From assembly GCA_038025085.1 (NCBI GenBank), contig CM076140.1, positions 4,947,501-5,011,500 of the forward strand: a stretch of 64,000 nt of DNA. Reading direction: 5' to 3'. Made by a program: the position numbers and the translations under genes. The notes under the pieces are model-generated. The model worked only from the letters and a program-made list of their open reading frames with translations. It did no database searches and was not told the DNA's origin. This stretch comes from Tetragonia tetragonoides. Lineage: Eukaryota; Streptophyta; Magnoliopsida; Caryophyllales; Aizoaceae. Below, piece after piece: positions 47,801-57,803 of this stretch (position 1 is the stretch's first letter; each line of letters opens with the position of its first letter).

Positions 47801-49880
47801 TCTTCATGAGGGTAATCTTGCATAAAATATAAGCAATTTAGCATCCCAAAATATTCTTTGAATCCAAATATGATTTTGAGTTCAAAGACATGTCCTAACA
47901 TATTACATAACCAACATTCCTTTTCTTGAGTACATTACTTCCTTTCGCGTATGTCTAGTTTCTTTTTGCAATATAGCATTTCTAGTTTTCTACCTTCAAA
48001 CTTGCAAGATCTAAAATAGCATAAACTGTACACTTAGAATGAATACCTGTAAAATTCAAAGCAGTTGGCCTCAAGGACTCATTAACTGAAAGCATCCTTT
48101 GTAGGTCTGGAACCAATTCAGGTGGGATGGATGAGAATGTTTCACGGGATAAGTAATTCAGTGTATTCATGTACTGCCAAAAAAAATCCATTCATGATGA
48201 GTGGAGTACTGAATGATGGCATCATCCACCAAAAGAATCACAAAACTGCGTGAATGATGACATGCAAAAAAAGATTGACATCCCTTATGCAGGAATATGT
48301 AAAGCTACACTCACAGGGAAACCATATGTGCCCATACAGGTATTTGTGAAACATGGACTATTTGGATTCAACAAAATCATAATCAGCAGACTTAAAGAAA
48401 CAGCTATAACAATGATACGAGTTGCAGATGAGGTACCATCTTCACATTGTTATGGCAGTCCAATAAGGGCTTCCGAGCAATCAAGTGATAAGCAAGGCAT
48501 CCGAAACTGAAAATATCGGAGGAGCGTCCACCTGAAGATTCTTTACTACGCACCAACTCAGGCGCAGTATAATTAAGAGATGGTTGCAGAGGAAGTATAG
48601 AATCCTCCACGTCATATTCCTGTAATTCGTCAAACATCAGGATTCATAACGCACATGGAAGAACAGATGGTGCTGATAATCTTTAATATGTATATTCAAA
48701 TACAATCATTTCAGATTCTATGACACATCAGAAAAATAAACGGCATCCATAGAAGCTAAAGGTTCACTTACAGCATAGTGGAAGGAATGTGCATTAGACA
48801 AACCACCGTCATTTGATATTGAAAAACCAAAACCACCAAGCTTCCACGCTCCATTAGCAGTAATCAATACACTCTACAACCAAGAAGAATAAAAACCCTC
48901 TTAGTTCAACAAATTAGCCTGATGTATCCACAAATTTTAGACAGAAACACAGACTCGTGAAAGTCTTTTTGCTGAAATAATGGGATATCTTAGCCACATT
49001 TTAAAAGCATTGCACATTTCTTGAAATTCTAACTAACTAGCTTCAGCCAACAACATTGAATAATCAGTGTATAATCTAAACATACTACAAAATTGTTACT
49101 CCTACAGAGACTATCATTACTATTCAGGAAAGCAATTGAATATCAAATTAGCAAGATAGGCAAAAACTAACTAACCTCAGGTGAGATACCACGGTGAACA
49201 AGACGAGCATTGTTATGAAGAAACTCCAATGATTCAGCAATCTGAAGCAACCCATGTTTCACTTCCAGCAACCCCATTTCCTACAAACCCAAAATACCAC
49301 AAAATTAAAACATAATTCATACTACTATAATGCATAACTTATAAAATTGAATACGAATATCAAAAATATAGAGACCAACAATGGAATTGAGCTCCTTGGG
49401 AACATTAGCAATATTATCAAGCACCCCAAGCGCATTAGCAACCGAAGCAAAAAGCGGCTCAGTAACAAACGCCATAACATTCTTATTCTCATCAAGAGCC
49501 TGAACAACATGTACAATCCCAGGATGACGTATACGAGTCAACCGGGTTGCGTCAGCACGGAGTACATCAAGAAACCCATCCTCAGCTGCTTTCGAGAGTC
49601 CGACACGTGTACGAGCTTCGGAAAGGGCGCGTTTATCAAGAAGCCAAACGCAAACCGCCGGGTACTGACCTGAACCAGGCCCAGATCCGATGGATTTGGG
49701 CTTCGCTGAATAAAGCTTCCAAGCTAGGGCTGGGCCCGCTGACCCGATCTGGTTGAGAAGATCATAGTCTTGAAGAGGTTTCGGGCCTGTTACTTCTTGA
49801 ACCGTTGTTTGGACTGTTTTCTCGATCACTGCTGCTGTTTTCGCGAACGCTTGGGTTAGGGTTTTCATATTAATCGACAT
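38899..49880 (-). CDS. SCYL2: SCY1-like pseudokinase 2 (SCYL2)
   Basis: SCYL2 is a clathrin-associated pseudokinase of the trans-Golgi/endosomal system. Fourteen exons: 49880-49380, 49280-49176, 48873-48772, 48619-48437, 48173-48047, 46556-46495, 46406-46320, 44750-44664, 43730-43617, 41785-41657, 41346-41284, 40324-40163, 40053-39935, 39841-38899; 927 residues, all phases consistent. The kinase-like domain spans about residues 35-320. HRD is replaced by HRG (VHRGISPE) and DFG by GFG (LGGFGFS), so catalysis is unlikely. HEAT-like repeats follow ([56 protein letters not shown]). The last ~310 residues are Ser/Asn-rich with repeated WPPR motifs, a GRGRGRGRG run and a C-terminal LLDLL clathrin-box motif. 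Introns are swollen by SINEs and an inverted SCYL2 fragment. Confidence 0.95.
42371..42552 (+). repeat. SINE family copy A, in SCYL2 intron
   Basis: Contains CTCTGTGAGACTCTCACAGG, then GGTAAGGCTGCGTACA, and a TTGATG-rich end. It is flanked by TGCATCTTCA at 42361-42370 and 42553-42562. It lacks the first ~100 bp present in copies B and C. The 3' half resembles the plant Au SINE as I remember it. Confidence 0.7.
44895..45070 (-). repeat. tRNA-derived SINE in SCYL2 intron
   Basis: On the minus strand the head reads like a tRNA: GTTGGTAGCTCAATTGGTAA (A-box) and AGTTCGATTCTCC (B-box). The body is 176 bp with a T-rich plus-strand end. A 13-bp flank, CTARTTGCAATCA, occurs at 44882-44894 and 45071-45083 with one mismatch. 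Confidence 0.75.
46767..47015 (+). repeat. SINE family copy B, in SCYL2 intron
   Basis: The 249-bp body is flanked by GTCCCTCACARTG at 46754-46766 and 47016-47028, one mismatch. The 5' part (CCACCATTTCCTGTGGAG onward) and the 3' part match copy C, and the 3' part matches copy A. A short deletion after the C-rich tract is specific to this copy. Confidence 0.75.
47121..47350 (+). repeat. 112-bp tandem duplication
   Basis: The unit beginning CCACCATGTTCACTATG at 47121 repeats at 47233 with no difference that I can see, and the first dozen bases start a third time at 47345. It lies directly against the inverted SCYL2 fragment. Confidence 0.8.
47351..47679 (+). pseudogene. Inverted, unprocessed fragment of a SCYL2 gene inside SCYL2
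   Basis: On the plus strand, opposite to the host gene, this segment matches the end of SCYL2 exon 1 ([17 protein letters not shown], then broken by stops, then PKELN) and all of exon 2 ([26 protein letters not shown]). The short intron between them is retained (about 47510-47580), and the exon 2 donor is also kept. It is therefore a DNA-level copy and not a retrocopy. Similarity to the host exons is roughly 75-85% by eye, so it comes from a diverged paralogue or an old duplication. Confidence 0.85.
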
Positions 49881-51168
49881 TTTTGTGGTTCGATTTATGT
49901 AATCAAATATTCAAATTCAAAAGAAATTAATTCAATTCCAGTATGCAATTTTGAAATTCGATTGTTGTTGTTTATTCTTCTTATCCTTGCCTGAGCATTG
50001 AAGCTCAAGCTAGGGTGAAGATGAGAGGAGAGGAGAGAGAGAGGAGCAACGGCTGTTTCTGTGTGATTTCGTCTGGTGGTGGTGGTGCTAGACTGGTGGC
50101 ATTTCGTCGTCAATTTCAGCTGTATTTTCTTTAATTTGATTTTTCTTTTTTTTTTGGGGGGTGAATAGTTTGGTTAGTGAGGGAGTTTAATTGCGCGGGG
50201 AGCACGTGGGATGGGTTGCCGACAGACAGCCCAACCGAGGCTTAATGTGGAATCTCAAGCGAAATGGGGAGTCATTTGAGGCAGGACATTGATTGAGCCA
50301 CTTCTATTAAGTACCTTGACGATTGTTTTTAATATACTATGGGTTAGGACAATGAGAACAAGGTGTGGTGAAGCGGATTCGGTTAACTGAGTTGAGCTGG
50401 TTTGATTAGATTCAGATTTGACAAATATTTTAAGGGAGTTGAATCGGAGTTCGTTGGTGTTTGGTCAGCTTGGAATTCAATTGTTAAAATTTGTTATTGA
50501 TTCGATCCGAAATCTTAGAATTGTAATGTTAACATTTAACGCTATTGGTTTTAGAGAAGATCCAACCTGATATTACAAAGTTTCAATTGATATTTATACG
50601 CCTATTATAACAAATTTTGCCTATATTGAAAGTGATCTCTGAAAAGAAACAAAATTTGATGGTGATATTTTTAAAATCACTGAGATGTAGCGACGAAGTG
50701 TATAGCAGTCAAAATCAAGATAAAACAACAAAGTTTATCAGAAAAACAATTCAATCAAGAGGTTTCAACAACTTCCAACAAAAACAACCCAAGGTCATTA
50801 ATGATCAGTAGAAATCAACAAAAATAAATATTACGAGAATGAACCCCTCTTGCATATTTGAGTTTGATTTGATAAATAAACAATCACCATATCTAATTAT
50901 AAGCTCTAAAGTCAAAATACAACATGTTGAGAAAATAAATCTAAAGTTGGGTGCATGTTGGCATAAATTTGTGTGATTTTATCCATAATTGAATATGAAA
51001 TATACTCGCTTTGTCCCGCATTCAGTACGTTTGGAAAATGGCAAGAGCCTAAGGTAGAAGTAATATAGGCAAAAGGACACCCAAATGCCCATTCTTTAAT
51101 GGTTGAACAAACACATGGGTAAAAGGTGAGGGCAATTTTGTCAAGTGCCAAATCCAAACAACAATCGT
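49881..51168. other. SCYL2 leader/promoter and left flank of the MULE
   Basis: 49881 to about 50120 is the probable SCYL2 leader, with a purine-rich plus strand near 50020. The remainder is AT-rich without a gene. It would originally have been continuous with 57396 onward, so SCYL2 and eIF2D were about 1.7 kb apart before the MULE arrived. Confidence 0.5.
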
Positions 51169-51176
51169 TAAAAGTA
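51169..51176. repeat. MULE target site duplication, left copy
   Basis: TAAAAGTA, repeated at 57388-57395 at the other end of the element. Confidence 0.85.
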
Positions 51177-51217
51177 GGGTGTTACTATTTACCGCCACAA
51201 AATTACTACCTACCGCC
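51177..51217 (+). repeat. Left terminal inverted repeat of the MULE
   Basis: Pairs with 57348-57387 with a few mismatches. The shared core contains CTATTTACCGCC and ATTACTACCTACCGCC. Confidence 0.85.
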
Positions 51218-51353
51218 TCTAGAAATTCCAATTTTGCCCTTTTTCACATTTTCACTCATCCTCTCCCTCTCTAACTCTCACACCAATTCTCCCTCTCTAC
51301 CACCCACTCTCATACCCAACCTTCATCAACATTCACTCAAGCAACGGTCGCGG

Positions 51354-53701
51354 ATGTCTGCCGGCGACCAGGAAGTGCCGTCGACGGTGGCGGAGGTAAA
51401 TTTTTTTTTTTGCGCATTTTTTTTGCACGGGCGTCCGTGTTTTACGACCTGTCAATGGACGAGGTGTCCGAAATTTCCGCCTAAACCATGGACGGGCCGT
51501 AAATCACGGACGTCTTCACCATGGTTTAGGCGTAAATAACGGACGCCTAGACTATGGTTCAGGCGTCTGAGATTTACGCCTCGACCATGGCCGAGGCGTC
51601 CGTGATTTCCGTTTCTTCCATGGTCCACGCGTAAATTTCAGACGCCTGTCCCTTGGTTCAGTAGGTTTTGATAGACGTTTGAATTTAAGATTAAGCTAAC
51701 ATTGTTTTCGTTGTTTTCGTTAGGTTCATTTGGAGTGGTTCGGTGGTGATGGTGTTGATTACAGTACGCATTTCGTCACTGATGAGTTATTTGATAGTGA
51801 TACAGATGCAATTAATTGGGCAAAACAAATTGCCCTTACTATCGGGTTTGAGTTGATAATTTCGTCACACAAGAAGAATGGAAGCGTAAAATTGTTAAGA
51901 TGCAATCGAGGTGAACGCTACAGAGGGGAATTAAGAGACTTAGATACTGCTGCTCGGAAGAATTCGAAAACAAAGGCTTGTAAATGTACGTTCCAGTTAA
52001 GAGCTCAGCAAGTGTATGGGTCCAGTAGTTGGATGATTGTCACATTGCCTGGGATTAGGGGTACGCACAACCATGACTTTGCTGTGTTTCCTGAGGGATA
52101 TCGTCAGATGAGTGATCTTAGTCCTGGGTCAAAGCAACTCGTTCGTGACATGACTTCGGCACAAACAAAGCCATGTGCTATCTTGGCCGCTATTAAGGAA
52201 AAATTTCCCGAGGACAATGCAACTAGACGGCATGTGTACAACTACAGAGATCGTATAAGGAAACTTGATTTTGAAGAGAGAGATGTCATTGGTCAGTTTC
52301 ATCATTTAGCTGTGGAGAATAAGTACGTACATTGGACAAGAGCCGACCCAGCTACTAATGAGGTAACTCACGTGTTCATGGCACACCCTACATCAATTCA
52401 GTTACTTCGGTCTTTTCCTTGGTTGATTGGCTTAGATTCCACGTACAAAACAAACAAGTATAAGATGCCGTTTCTTGAGATAGTGGGGATGACTCCAAGC
52501 AATAAGAACTTCCTCATAGCTTATGCCATTATGAAGGATGAGACTGAGGCAAGCTATGCGTGGGTCTTAGATAAGTTGAGGATGCTTATTGGAAATGATG
52601 TACACCCAACAGCAATTTTGACCGATCGTGAGCTAGGGTTGATGACACCTATTAGAGAAATATTTCCCGAGAGTGCCCATTTGCTCTGTACATGGCACAT
52701 TAACAAAGTCGTTGAAGACAAAGTGTACAGACTTTGCGGAAAAGATAAGCTTGCCGCGCAGAGGTTCAAGAACGGGAGGTGGAAATTTATCATGGAAGCT
52801 TCCACAGAAGCTGAGTACGATAGAGCAGTGCGTATGATGAAGGATAGTTGGAAGAATTACCCTCACGTGATATCCTATGTAGAGGAGACCTGGTTGAGAT
52901 ACAAAGAGATGTTTGTAGCTGCGTGGACGAATAAGGTGCTACACCTTGGCAACACTACGACTTGCAGGGTGGAGAGTGCACATGCCGCGCTAAAACAGTG
53001 GTTAAACTCCTCAACTGGAGCTTTGGACAATGTTTGGAACAAGGTCAACAAGTCAATCGAGTCACAAATAACTGAGATCAAGTACACACTTGAAGAGTGC
53101 AGAAGACGAAGAAGTGTGATGTACTCGGGTTTCCCATTCAACTATCTGACCGTGTATGTTTTCCATTACTGCTTAGAAATATTATCGAATGAGCTGAAGA
53201 GGATGAGAGAATTGAGTCACCAAGTATTTGATCGTTGCGGTTGTGTATTGAGATCCACTCATCAGATCCCGTGTGCGTGTGAGTTGAAAACGGCCACGGA
53301 TACGGGCACGCCAATTAGCTTGAATAGTGTCCACAAATTTTGGCGAACACTCGTTATTAGTGATGCAGTGGAGATAGCTACGCTTGACATGACTGAGCAT
53401 CCATCTGAGGACCATCGATACTTTCACTCTCTGGTCGACGAGGTTAACTCAAGCGACCGGGCAGTTGTGCGCAACATATCTGTCCTTATGAATGAGCAGC
53501 TTCATCCTGACGAAGCGAGTTACATCGAGCCGGAAGCGAACACGACAGTCAGAGGTCGACCGAGAGGGAGTTCCTCTACCAGACGTGATCCTAGTTCATG
53601 GGAGTACTCCCAGAGGGGTCGTGGTCGCCCTAGGTCATCCAGTTCGAGCCGCGGGCGTGGTCGTACCTCATCCTCATCGAGTAACGTCGTGCGGAGTACT
53701 G
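51354..53701 (+). CDS. MURA transposase of the MULE
   Basis: Exon 1 (51354-51395, MSAGDQEVPSTVAE) joins exon 2 (51724-53701) in phase 0. The protein has an N-terminal DNA-binding-type region with a Cys/His pattern (ACKCTFQLRA, GTHNHDF). The DDE catalytic core follows: D at about 252 (IGLDSTYKTNKYKMPF), D at about 315 (ILTDRELGLM) and E at about 431 (CRVESAHAALKQWL). A SWIM-type zinc finger (CGCVLRSTHQIPCACEL) lies near 519. The C-terminus is Ser/Arg/Gly-rich with AT-hook-like RGRPRG and RGRGRPR. The frame is open throughout. A donor at 53702 links it to the OTU exon. The first intron contains the left 33-bp array. Confidence 0.9.
51445..51660 (+). repeat. 33-bp tandem array of CCATGG-centred palindromes, left
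   Basis: Units start at 51445, 51478, 51511, 51544, 51577, 51610 and 51643. Each has a CGCCT arm, a CCATGG-like centre (for example CGCCTCGACCATGG) and an AGGCGT arm, then a spacer of about 10 bp. It lies wholly inside intron 1 of the MURA gene. The units differ at many positions, so the array is old or selected for palindrome symmetry rather than exact sequence. Confidence 0.85.
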
Positions 53702-53795
53702 GTATGAAAACCCATAATTTATTAACATGTACATAATGTTGTTAATTACTTTTTGATAAGTACTATTAATGACTTTCTATTATATTGTCTTGCAG

Positions 53796-54333
53796 CTGGA
53801 CACGGAATAGATATCACTGAATTCTATCATGTTAACAAAATTCCGCGAATCATCATACCTTTCATTGAAGGATATCTCGATGTGCTTGGGGATGGTAATT
53901 GCGGTTTCCGTGTCATTGCGGACTACGTTTTCGGAGACCAAGAGCAATGGCGATTGACGAGAGTTTGCATTGCAAACGAACTCTTAGCTAACCGAGCATT
54001 GTACGAAAACATATACGTTGACGGGGTCGACGCTGGTTACACAGTGCAGCGATTATGTTATTTGGATACGGCAGCGGAAGGGGGTTATATGCTTGTTACA
54101 CAGTGCTACCGTTGCAAGCACCTTCGACTGCTACACGTCCAAGTAGGGAAATTGTCATAGGTCATTTAGGTGATTCGTACATGCATTATATCCGTCTGAA
54201 TTTAGCCTCAGATTTCCCTGTTCCTCCGATATGCGCAGCATGGTTTACTTCCCGTTCTGATAGTGTCGCTGGTTGGGAGCAAATGTATGTTAGGCGAAGA
54301 GCACATTGGGATCGTTTAGCGAGGTCGACGTAA
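53796..54333 (+). pseudogene. OTU-type cysteine protease domain joined to MURA, frameshifted
   Basis: An exon after acceptor TTGCAG continues the MURA frame (G + CT) and encodes an OTU domain: EGYLDVLGDGNCGFRVIADY, with the catalytic Cys codon at 53900-53902. This frame stops at 54158-54160. From about 54080 a second frame carries the rest of the domain (REIVIGHLGDSYMHYIRLNL, with the probable catalytic His), ending at 54333. A shift, perhaps a small deletion near the repeated GTTACACAGTGC (about 54036 and 54095), separates Cys from His. OTU domains are deubiquitinase-like; a function for the MULE is not established. Confidence 0.8.
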
Positions 54334-56575
54334 TTGAATGTTTTGCGTGATTGTTATATTTTTCTACTTATATCATTGTCACATTTTTGTGTGATTGTTA
54401 TATTTTGCATGTTATATATTTTTCGTGATTATTGGAGGTAAATAAAACAACAAATTACAATAAAACAAATTACGTGAATAAGAAACAACAAATTACAATA
54501 ACACAAATAAATAACAATAACAATGAAACTCTTATATAAATATATAACAAATTCATCTAGGGTCAATACATCATTTGGCAGCCCGCCAATCTCTCATATA
54601 CTCCTCCATAATCGATCGAGAACCTTCCGCTTGCTCCGAAGGAATCAAACTAATGAAAGACTCAGCTGCGACGGCTAGACGATTCACCCACTGCAAAAAA
54701 GTAACAATGAGTGTGAGTTCAGAGATATGTAATACGTAAAAAAATATATATTTTAGTTAATCACTTACATAATCGCTGTTGGATCGTGGAAGAATCACAA
54801 ATCCAGGTGCTGCATCGTCACGTATCAGCAGAGGGTGGGAGTGACGGTAGTACCATGCGAGGTAGTCATCCGTACATGCTGTGGGATCTGACGTGGATGC
54901 CTGAAACCCATGGAGACCAAGAATGTAACATCCCGGAAACATACGCCAGGCATCAGATGATACTCGTACGGGGTAGACAACCTTGTACGAACGACTGCTC
55001 CATGACCTGATCGTTTTCTCTGGCCTAGTGATCGGGAAAGGGATACTCTGTACGTACCCGATTTGTCGTAAACAACGACCAGGCATGTACGGTTCGATAA
55101 TATCCCAATACCGTAGCCACCCCATGAATACAGTCCTCGGTACAGATGCAACCGGGTCAGAACCGTACAGCAGCCACACCACCTACGTAGAAATGTTCAA
55201 GTTACGGTGAAGTAAAAAAAACATAGCAAACGACAAAATAAATCATGAACACCAATAACTGCATGACGTACCTCTGACGCTCGCAGCTGATCCAAGCGTC
55301 TACGTAAGGAGCACAGTCGACCCACGTCCTTGCCCTCAGCCTGGGCACTCCATACGCACGCACGGGGAGCCTCGCCGTCCCCGACAACCATCCGCTCCCG
55401 ATGAGGTCGGAAACAGGGAAAGTACTCGTATATCCATGCCTGGAGAAGAGTTAGGCATCCGCAGATGCCCTGAGAATCCCCCCGACTAGCTATACCGAGC
55501 TGACGATATAGGAAGGCGAGGGCAGCAGATCCCCAAGAGAACTCATGCGCCATTCCGACACCGTCCCTCACCTCCATCACGCAGGAGGGTCTAATACGGT
55601 TACCACTCTTGTCGACAAACAAGGTGGATCCAATAAGTAACCACATCCAAGCTATCGCCTGGATGTCCTCCATTCGGTCATCCACTCGGCAAAGGTCAAA
55701 AATCGACTCCGTGAGGACCCCACCGCCCTGCCAGTAGCTAAACATCAGTTCATCTCGGGTGACCCCGAGAACCTCCATGGCCGTCGCCTGCAGCTGCCCA
55801 TCCCGTCCCTCACTGGAAACGAGCTGTCCCTCTACAGGAATCCGAAGAATATGCCATACATCGTGCAACATGATCGTCATCTCTCCGAACGGCATGTGGA
55901 ACGAGTTCGTATCCGGCTGCCACCTTTCAACGAATGCAGATATCAGGGGGAAGTCAATATGTCTGAACATAATGTCTGTCAGGTGTGATAACCCAGTCCC
56001 CTCGATCTGGGCCCTCACCTCGGCCGACATCTCCGCTCGCCACTAACTCAGCCGCTGACAGACACTGAATCGGTTCTGACACTTCAAGAGACCCCTCGTC
56101 TCTCCCCTCCACATACGAGACGCTACGTGGCCCAGGAAGCTCGGTATGACGCTATCATCCGCCGGCCCACCGGGCACAACCCCTGTAACAACCCACGTAG
56201 TGTCGTCCTCCGCTCTAGATCGTTTGCTAGTACTGGACGACCCAGTACTAACAAACCTACCGCCTCTGCCCTTCACCACGCGCCAATCTGAGGATGATTC
56301 GACGCCAATCTGATCATCGTCCATGGACTGATCCCCGGAGTAGAACTCGCTAGTTTCGTAATCGTGTTGCTCAGCAGTCATCTCCCTCATCCGAACTGCC
56401 TCTCTCTGTCTCCGTACAGAGGCATCAATCCCGCGCGTCCTCGTGTGACGCGGTCCTGAACCAGCGAATAACCTAGGCACCGATTTACCGGCTCCTCCCC
56501 TCTATCATTTCACATTTTTAATTAATTAAACAATAATCAGTAATAAACAATTAAAATAATAATTGACAACTAATA

Positions 56576-56590
56576 ATAATTGTAATAACA

Positions 56591-56647
<57 letters not shown>

Positions 56648-56648
56648 T
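56576..56648. repeat. (AAT)n/(ATT)n microsatellite
   Basis: AAT and ATT triplet runs meeting head-on, next to the right palindromic array, in intron 1 of the PMD gene. Confidence 0.8.
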
Positions 56649-56659
56649 TTTTTTTGCCT

Positions 56660-56818
56660 CGGGCGTCTGCTACAGACGCCTCACCCATGGGTGAGGCGTC
56701 TGTCGATCTCGGCTCACCCATGGGTGAGTCGTCTGCGACAGGCGCCTCACTCATGGGCGAGGCGTCTGCCGATCTCGACTCACCCATGGGTGAGTCGTCT
56801 ATTTCAGACGCCCGACTC
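56660..56818 (+). repeat. 33-bp tandem array of CCATGG-centred palindromes, right
   Basis: Full units start at 56677, 56710, 56743 and 56776, with partial units at both ends. The centre CTCACCCATGGGTGAG is a perfect palindrome in three units. Same 33-bp period and arm sequence as the left array, and in the same direction. It lies inside intron 1 of the PMD gene. Open frames across it on both strands are a by-product of the 11-codon period. Confidence 0.85.
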
Positions 56819-56989
56819 TACTCCGACGAACTCGAAAATTCACAAATCAATCAACACAACTTCAAACAACACAAATTCAATTCAATTGTCTATAAACCGC
56901 GAATAAAAACACTCCTATATCAACACATTTCGTAAAAATCAAAGCAAATTAGAGTAAATAAAGCAAAAAAAATTCGAATGTATACCCCC

Positions 56990-57075
56990 GCGCCGCTATG
57001 CTCGCCGCCTCCGTCCCCGTCGCCGCCTCCGTCCCCGTCGCCGCCTCCGTCCCCGTCGCCGCCTCTGCCGCTGCC
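56990..57075 (-). repeat. 18-bp coding minisatellite in PMD exon 1
   Basis: About four copies of an 18-bp GC-rich unit (minus strand GGCGACGGGGACGGAGGC) encode GGDGDG repeats at residues 11-29 or so of the PMD protein. Confidence 0.8.
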
Positions 57076-57139
57076 GCTAGCCCCTGACATTTCCGTTGTG
57101 ATGGTGTGGTGGTGGTTTTGCCGTGAGTGGTGGTGGTTT

Positions 57140-57335
57140 TGCCGTAGTTTGAGTGAGGATGAGTTTGAGTGAGGATGAGTGATGAGTGAGGATGAGTGAT
57201 GAGTGATGAGTGATGAGTGAGGATGAGTGATGAGTGATGAGTGATGAGTGATGAGTGAGGATGAGTGATGAGTTTGAGTGAGGATGAGTATGAGTGAGGA
57301 TGAGTGATGAGTGAGGATGAGTGAAGGGCAAATGG
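57140..57335 (+). repeat. GATGAGTGA-type repeat next to the right MULE end
   Basis: Dense repeats of GATGAGT and GAGTGAG. The left end has only a single related CACTCATC at about 51250, so this is an expansion on one side. Confidence 0.75.
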
Positions 57336-57347
57336 GTAATTTTTAGG

Positions 57348-57387
57348 GGCGGTAGGTAGTAATTTTGGGCGGTAAATAGCAATCCAC
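57348..57387 (-). repeat. Right terminal inverted repeat of the MULE
   Basis: Inverted partner of 51177-51217, followed by the second target copy TAAAAGTA (57388-57395). Confidence 0.85.
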
Positions 57388-57395
57388 TAAAAGTA

Positions 57396-57803
57396 TCGTA
57401 TCTCAAATATTATGTATTGGACGATCGATACAACACATGTACATATATTGTTGAACGCAGTTGAGAAGTGAACTTGAAACCTAATGCAAACTAATAACTT
57501 CCTCCCTCATTATTTTTTTGGGTCTCCTAATTCATAAAGTCAAGACATCATTAAAACTGTCCATCAATTATAAAGTTGAGGGTATAGTTTTTATCGATCT
57601 AAGTGCCTCCCAAAGTTTCCTTTAAGTCGGCTAACCAAATATCAAAAATTTATTTTACTTTATCTAGAAAACGAAAAGGAAATAGAGGGGATGGGGGTAG
57701 TGTATAAATAGAACTCAATTCACCACACCGCTGCGCATCGTCATCGTTCACTTCGAAAGTTCCCGAAAGAAACATAACAATTAGTAACATCGGCTAAACA
57801 ATC
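57396..57803. other. Upstream region of eIF2D
   Basis: AT-rich promoter region between the MULE and the eIF2D start codon. It includes the TATA box listed below and a leader of about 70 nt. Confidence 0.6.
57703..57710 (+). promoter_or_regulatory. Probable TATA box of eIF2D
   Basis: TATAAATA about 94 bp before the ATG at 57804, which would place the transcription start near 57735. It is about 315 bp from the MULE end. Confidence 0.7.

Larger units (their letters stand above)
54571..57090 (-). pseudogene. Plant mobile domain (PMD, MAIN-like) gene of the MULE, with one in-frame stop
   Basis: Exons: 57090-56986, 56501-55272, 55182-54769, 54690-54571, phases all 0, giving 622 residues interrupted by one TAG. 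Exon 1 encodes MSGASGSGRGG and then a Gly/Asp repeat. Exon 2 carries the PMD core: GTGLSHLTDIMFRHIDFPLI, FVERWQPDTNSFHMPFGEMT, DVWHILRIPVEG, and the AIAWMWLLIGSTLF segment. The stop (RLS, then TAG, then WRAEMSAEV) lies just upstream of the core at about 56043-56045, so a shorter protein starting at Met 56030 could still hold most of the PMD. PMD proteins such as MAIN and MAIL1 act in silencing and genome stability in Arabidopsis; related TE-borne copies are common. Confidence 0.85.
51177..57387 (+). mobile_element. Autonomous-type Mutator-like element with MURA, OTU and PMD genes
   Basis: The 6211-bp element is bounded by 8-bp target copies and by inverted ends. ACTACCTACCGCC-type sequence at the left (51177-51217) mirrors GGCGGTAGGTAGTAATTTTG at the right (57348-57387), with weaker similarity further in. 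Inside are a MURA transposase joined by splicing to an OTU domain (+), a plant mobile domain gene (-), and 33-bp palindromic arrays in the first intron of each gene. PMD and OTU or ULP1 modules on MULEs are known in plants. The PMD frame has one stop and the OTU domain one frameshift, so the copy is probably no longer fully competent. Confidence 0.9.

Noticed and set aside
51445..51660. CRISPR-like repeat array
   Set aside because: Regular period, but no unique spacers, a eukaryotic genome, and a position inside a transposon intron.
56551..56935. ORFs encoding repeated MGEAS/MGESS peptides on both strands
   Set aside because: They arise because 33 bp is 11 codons and the units are palindromic. 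They lie in an intron of the PMD gene.
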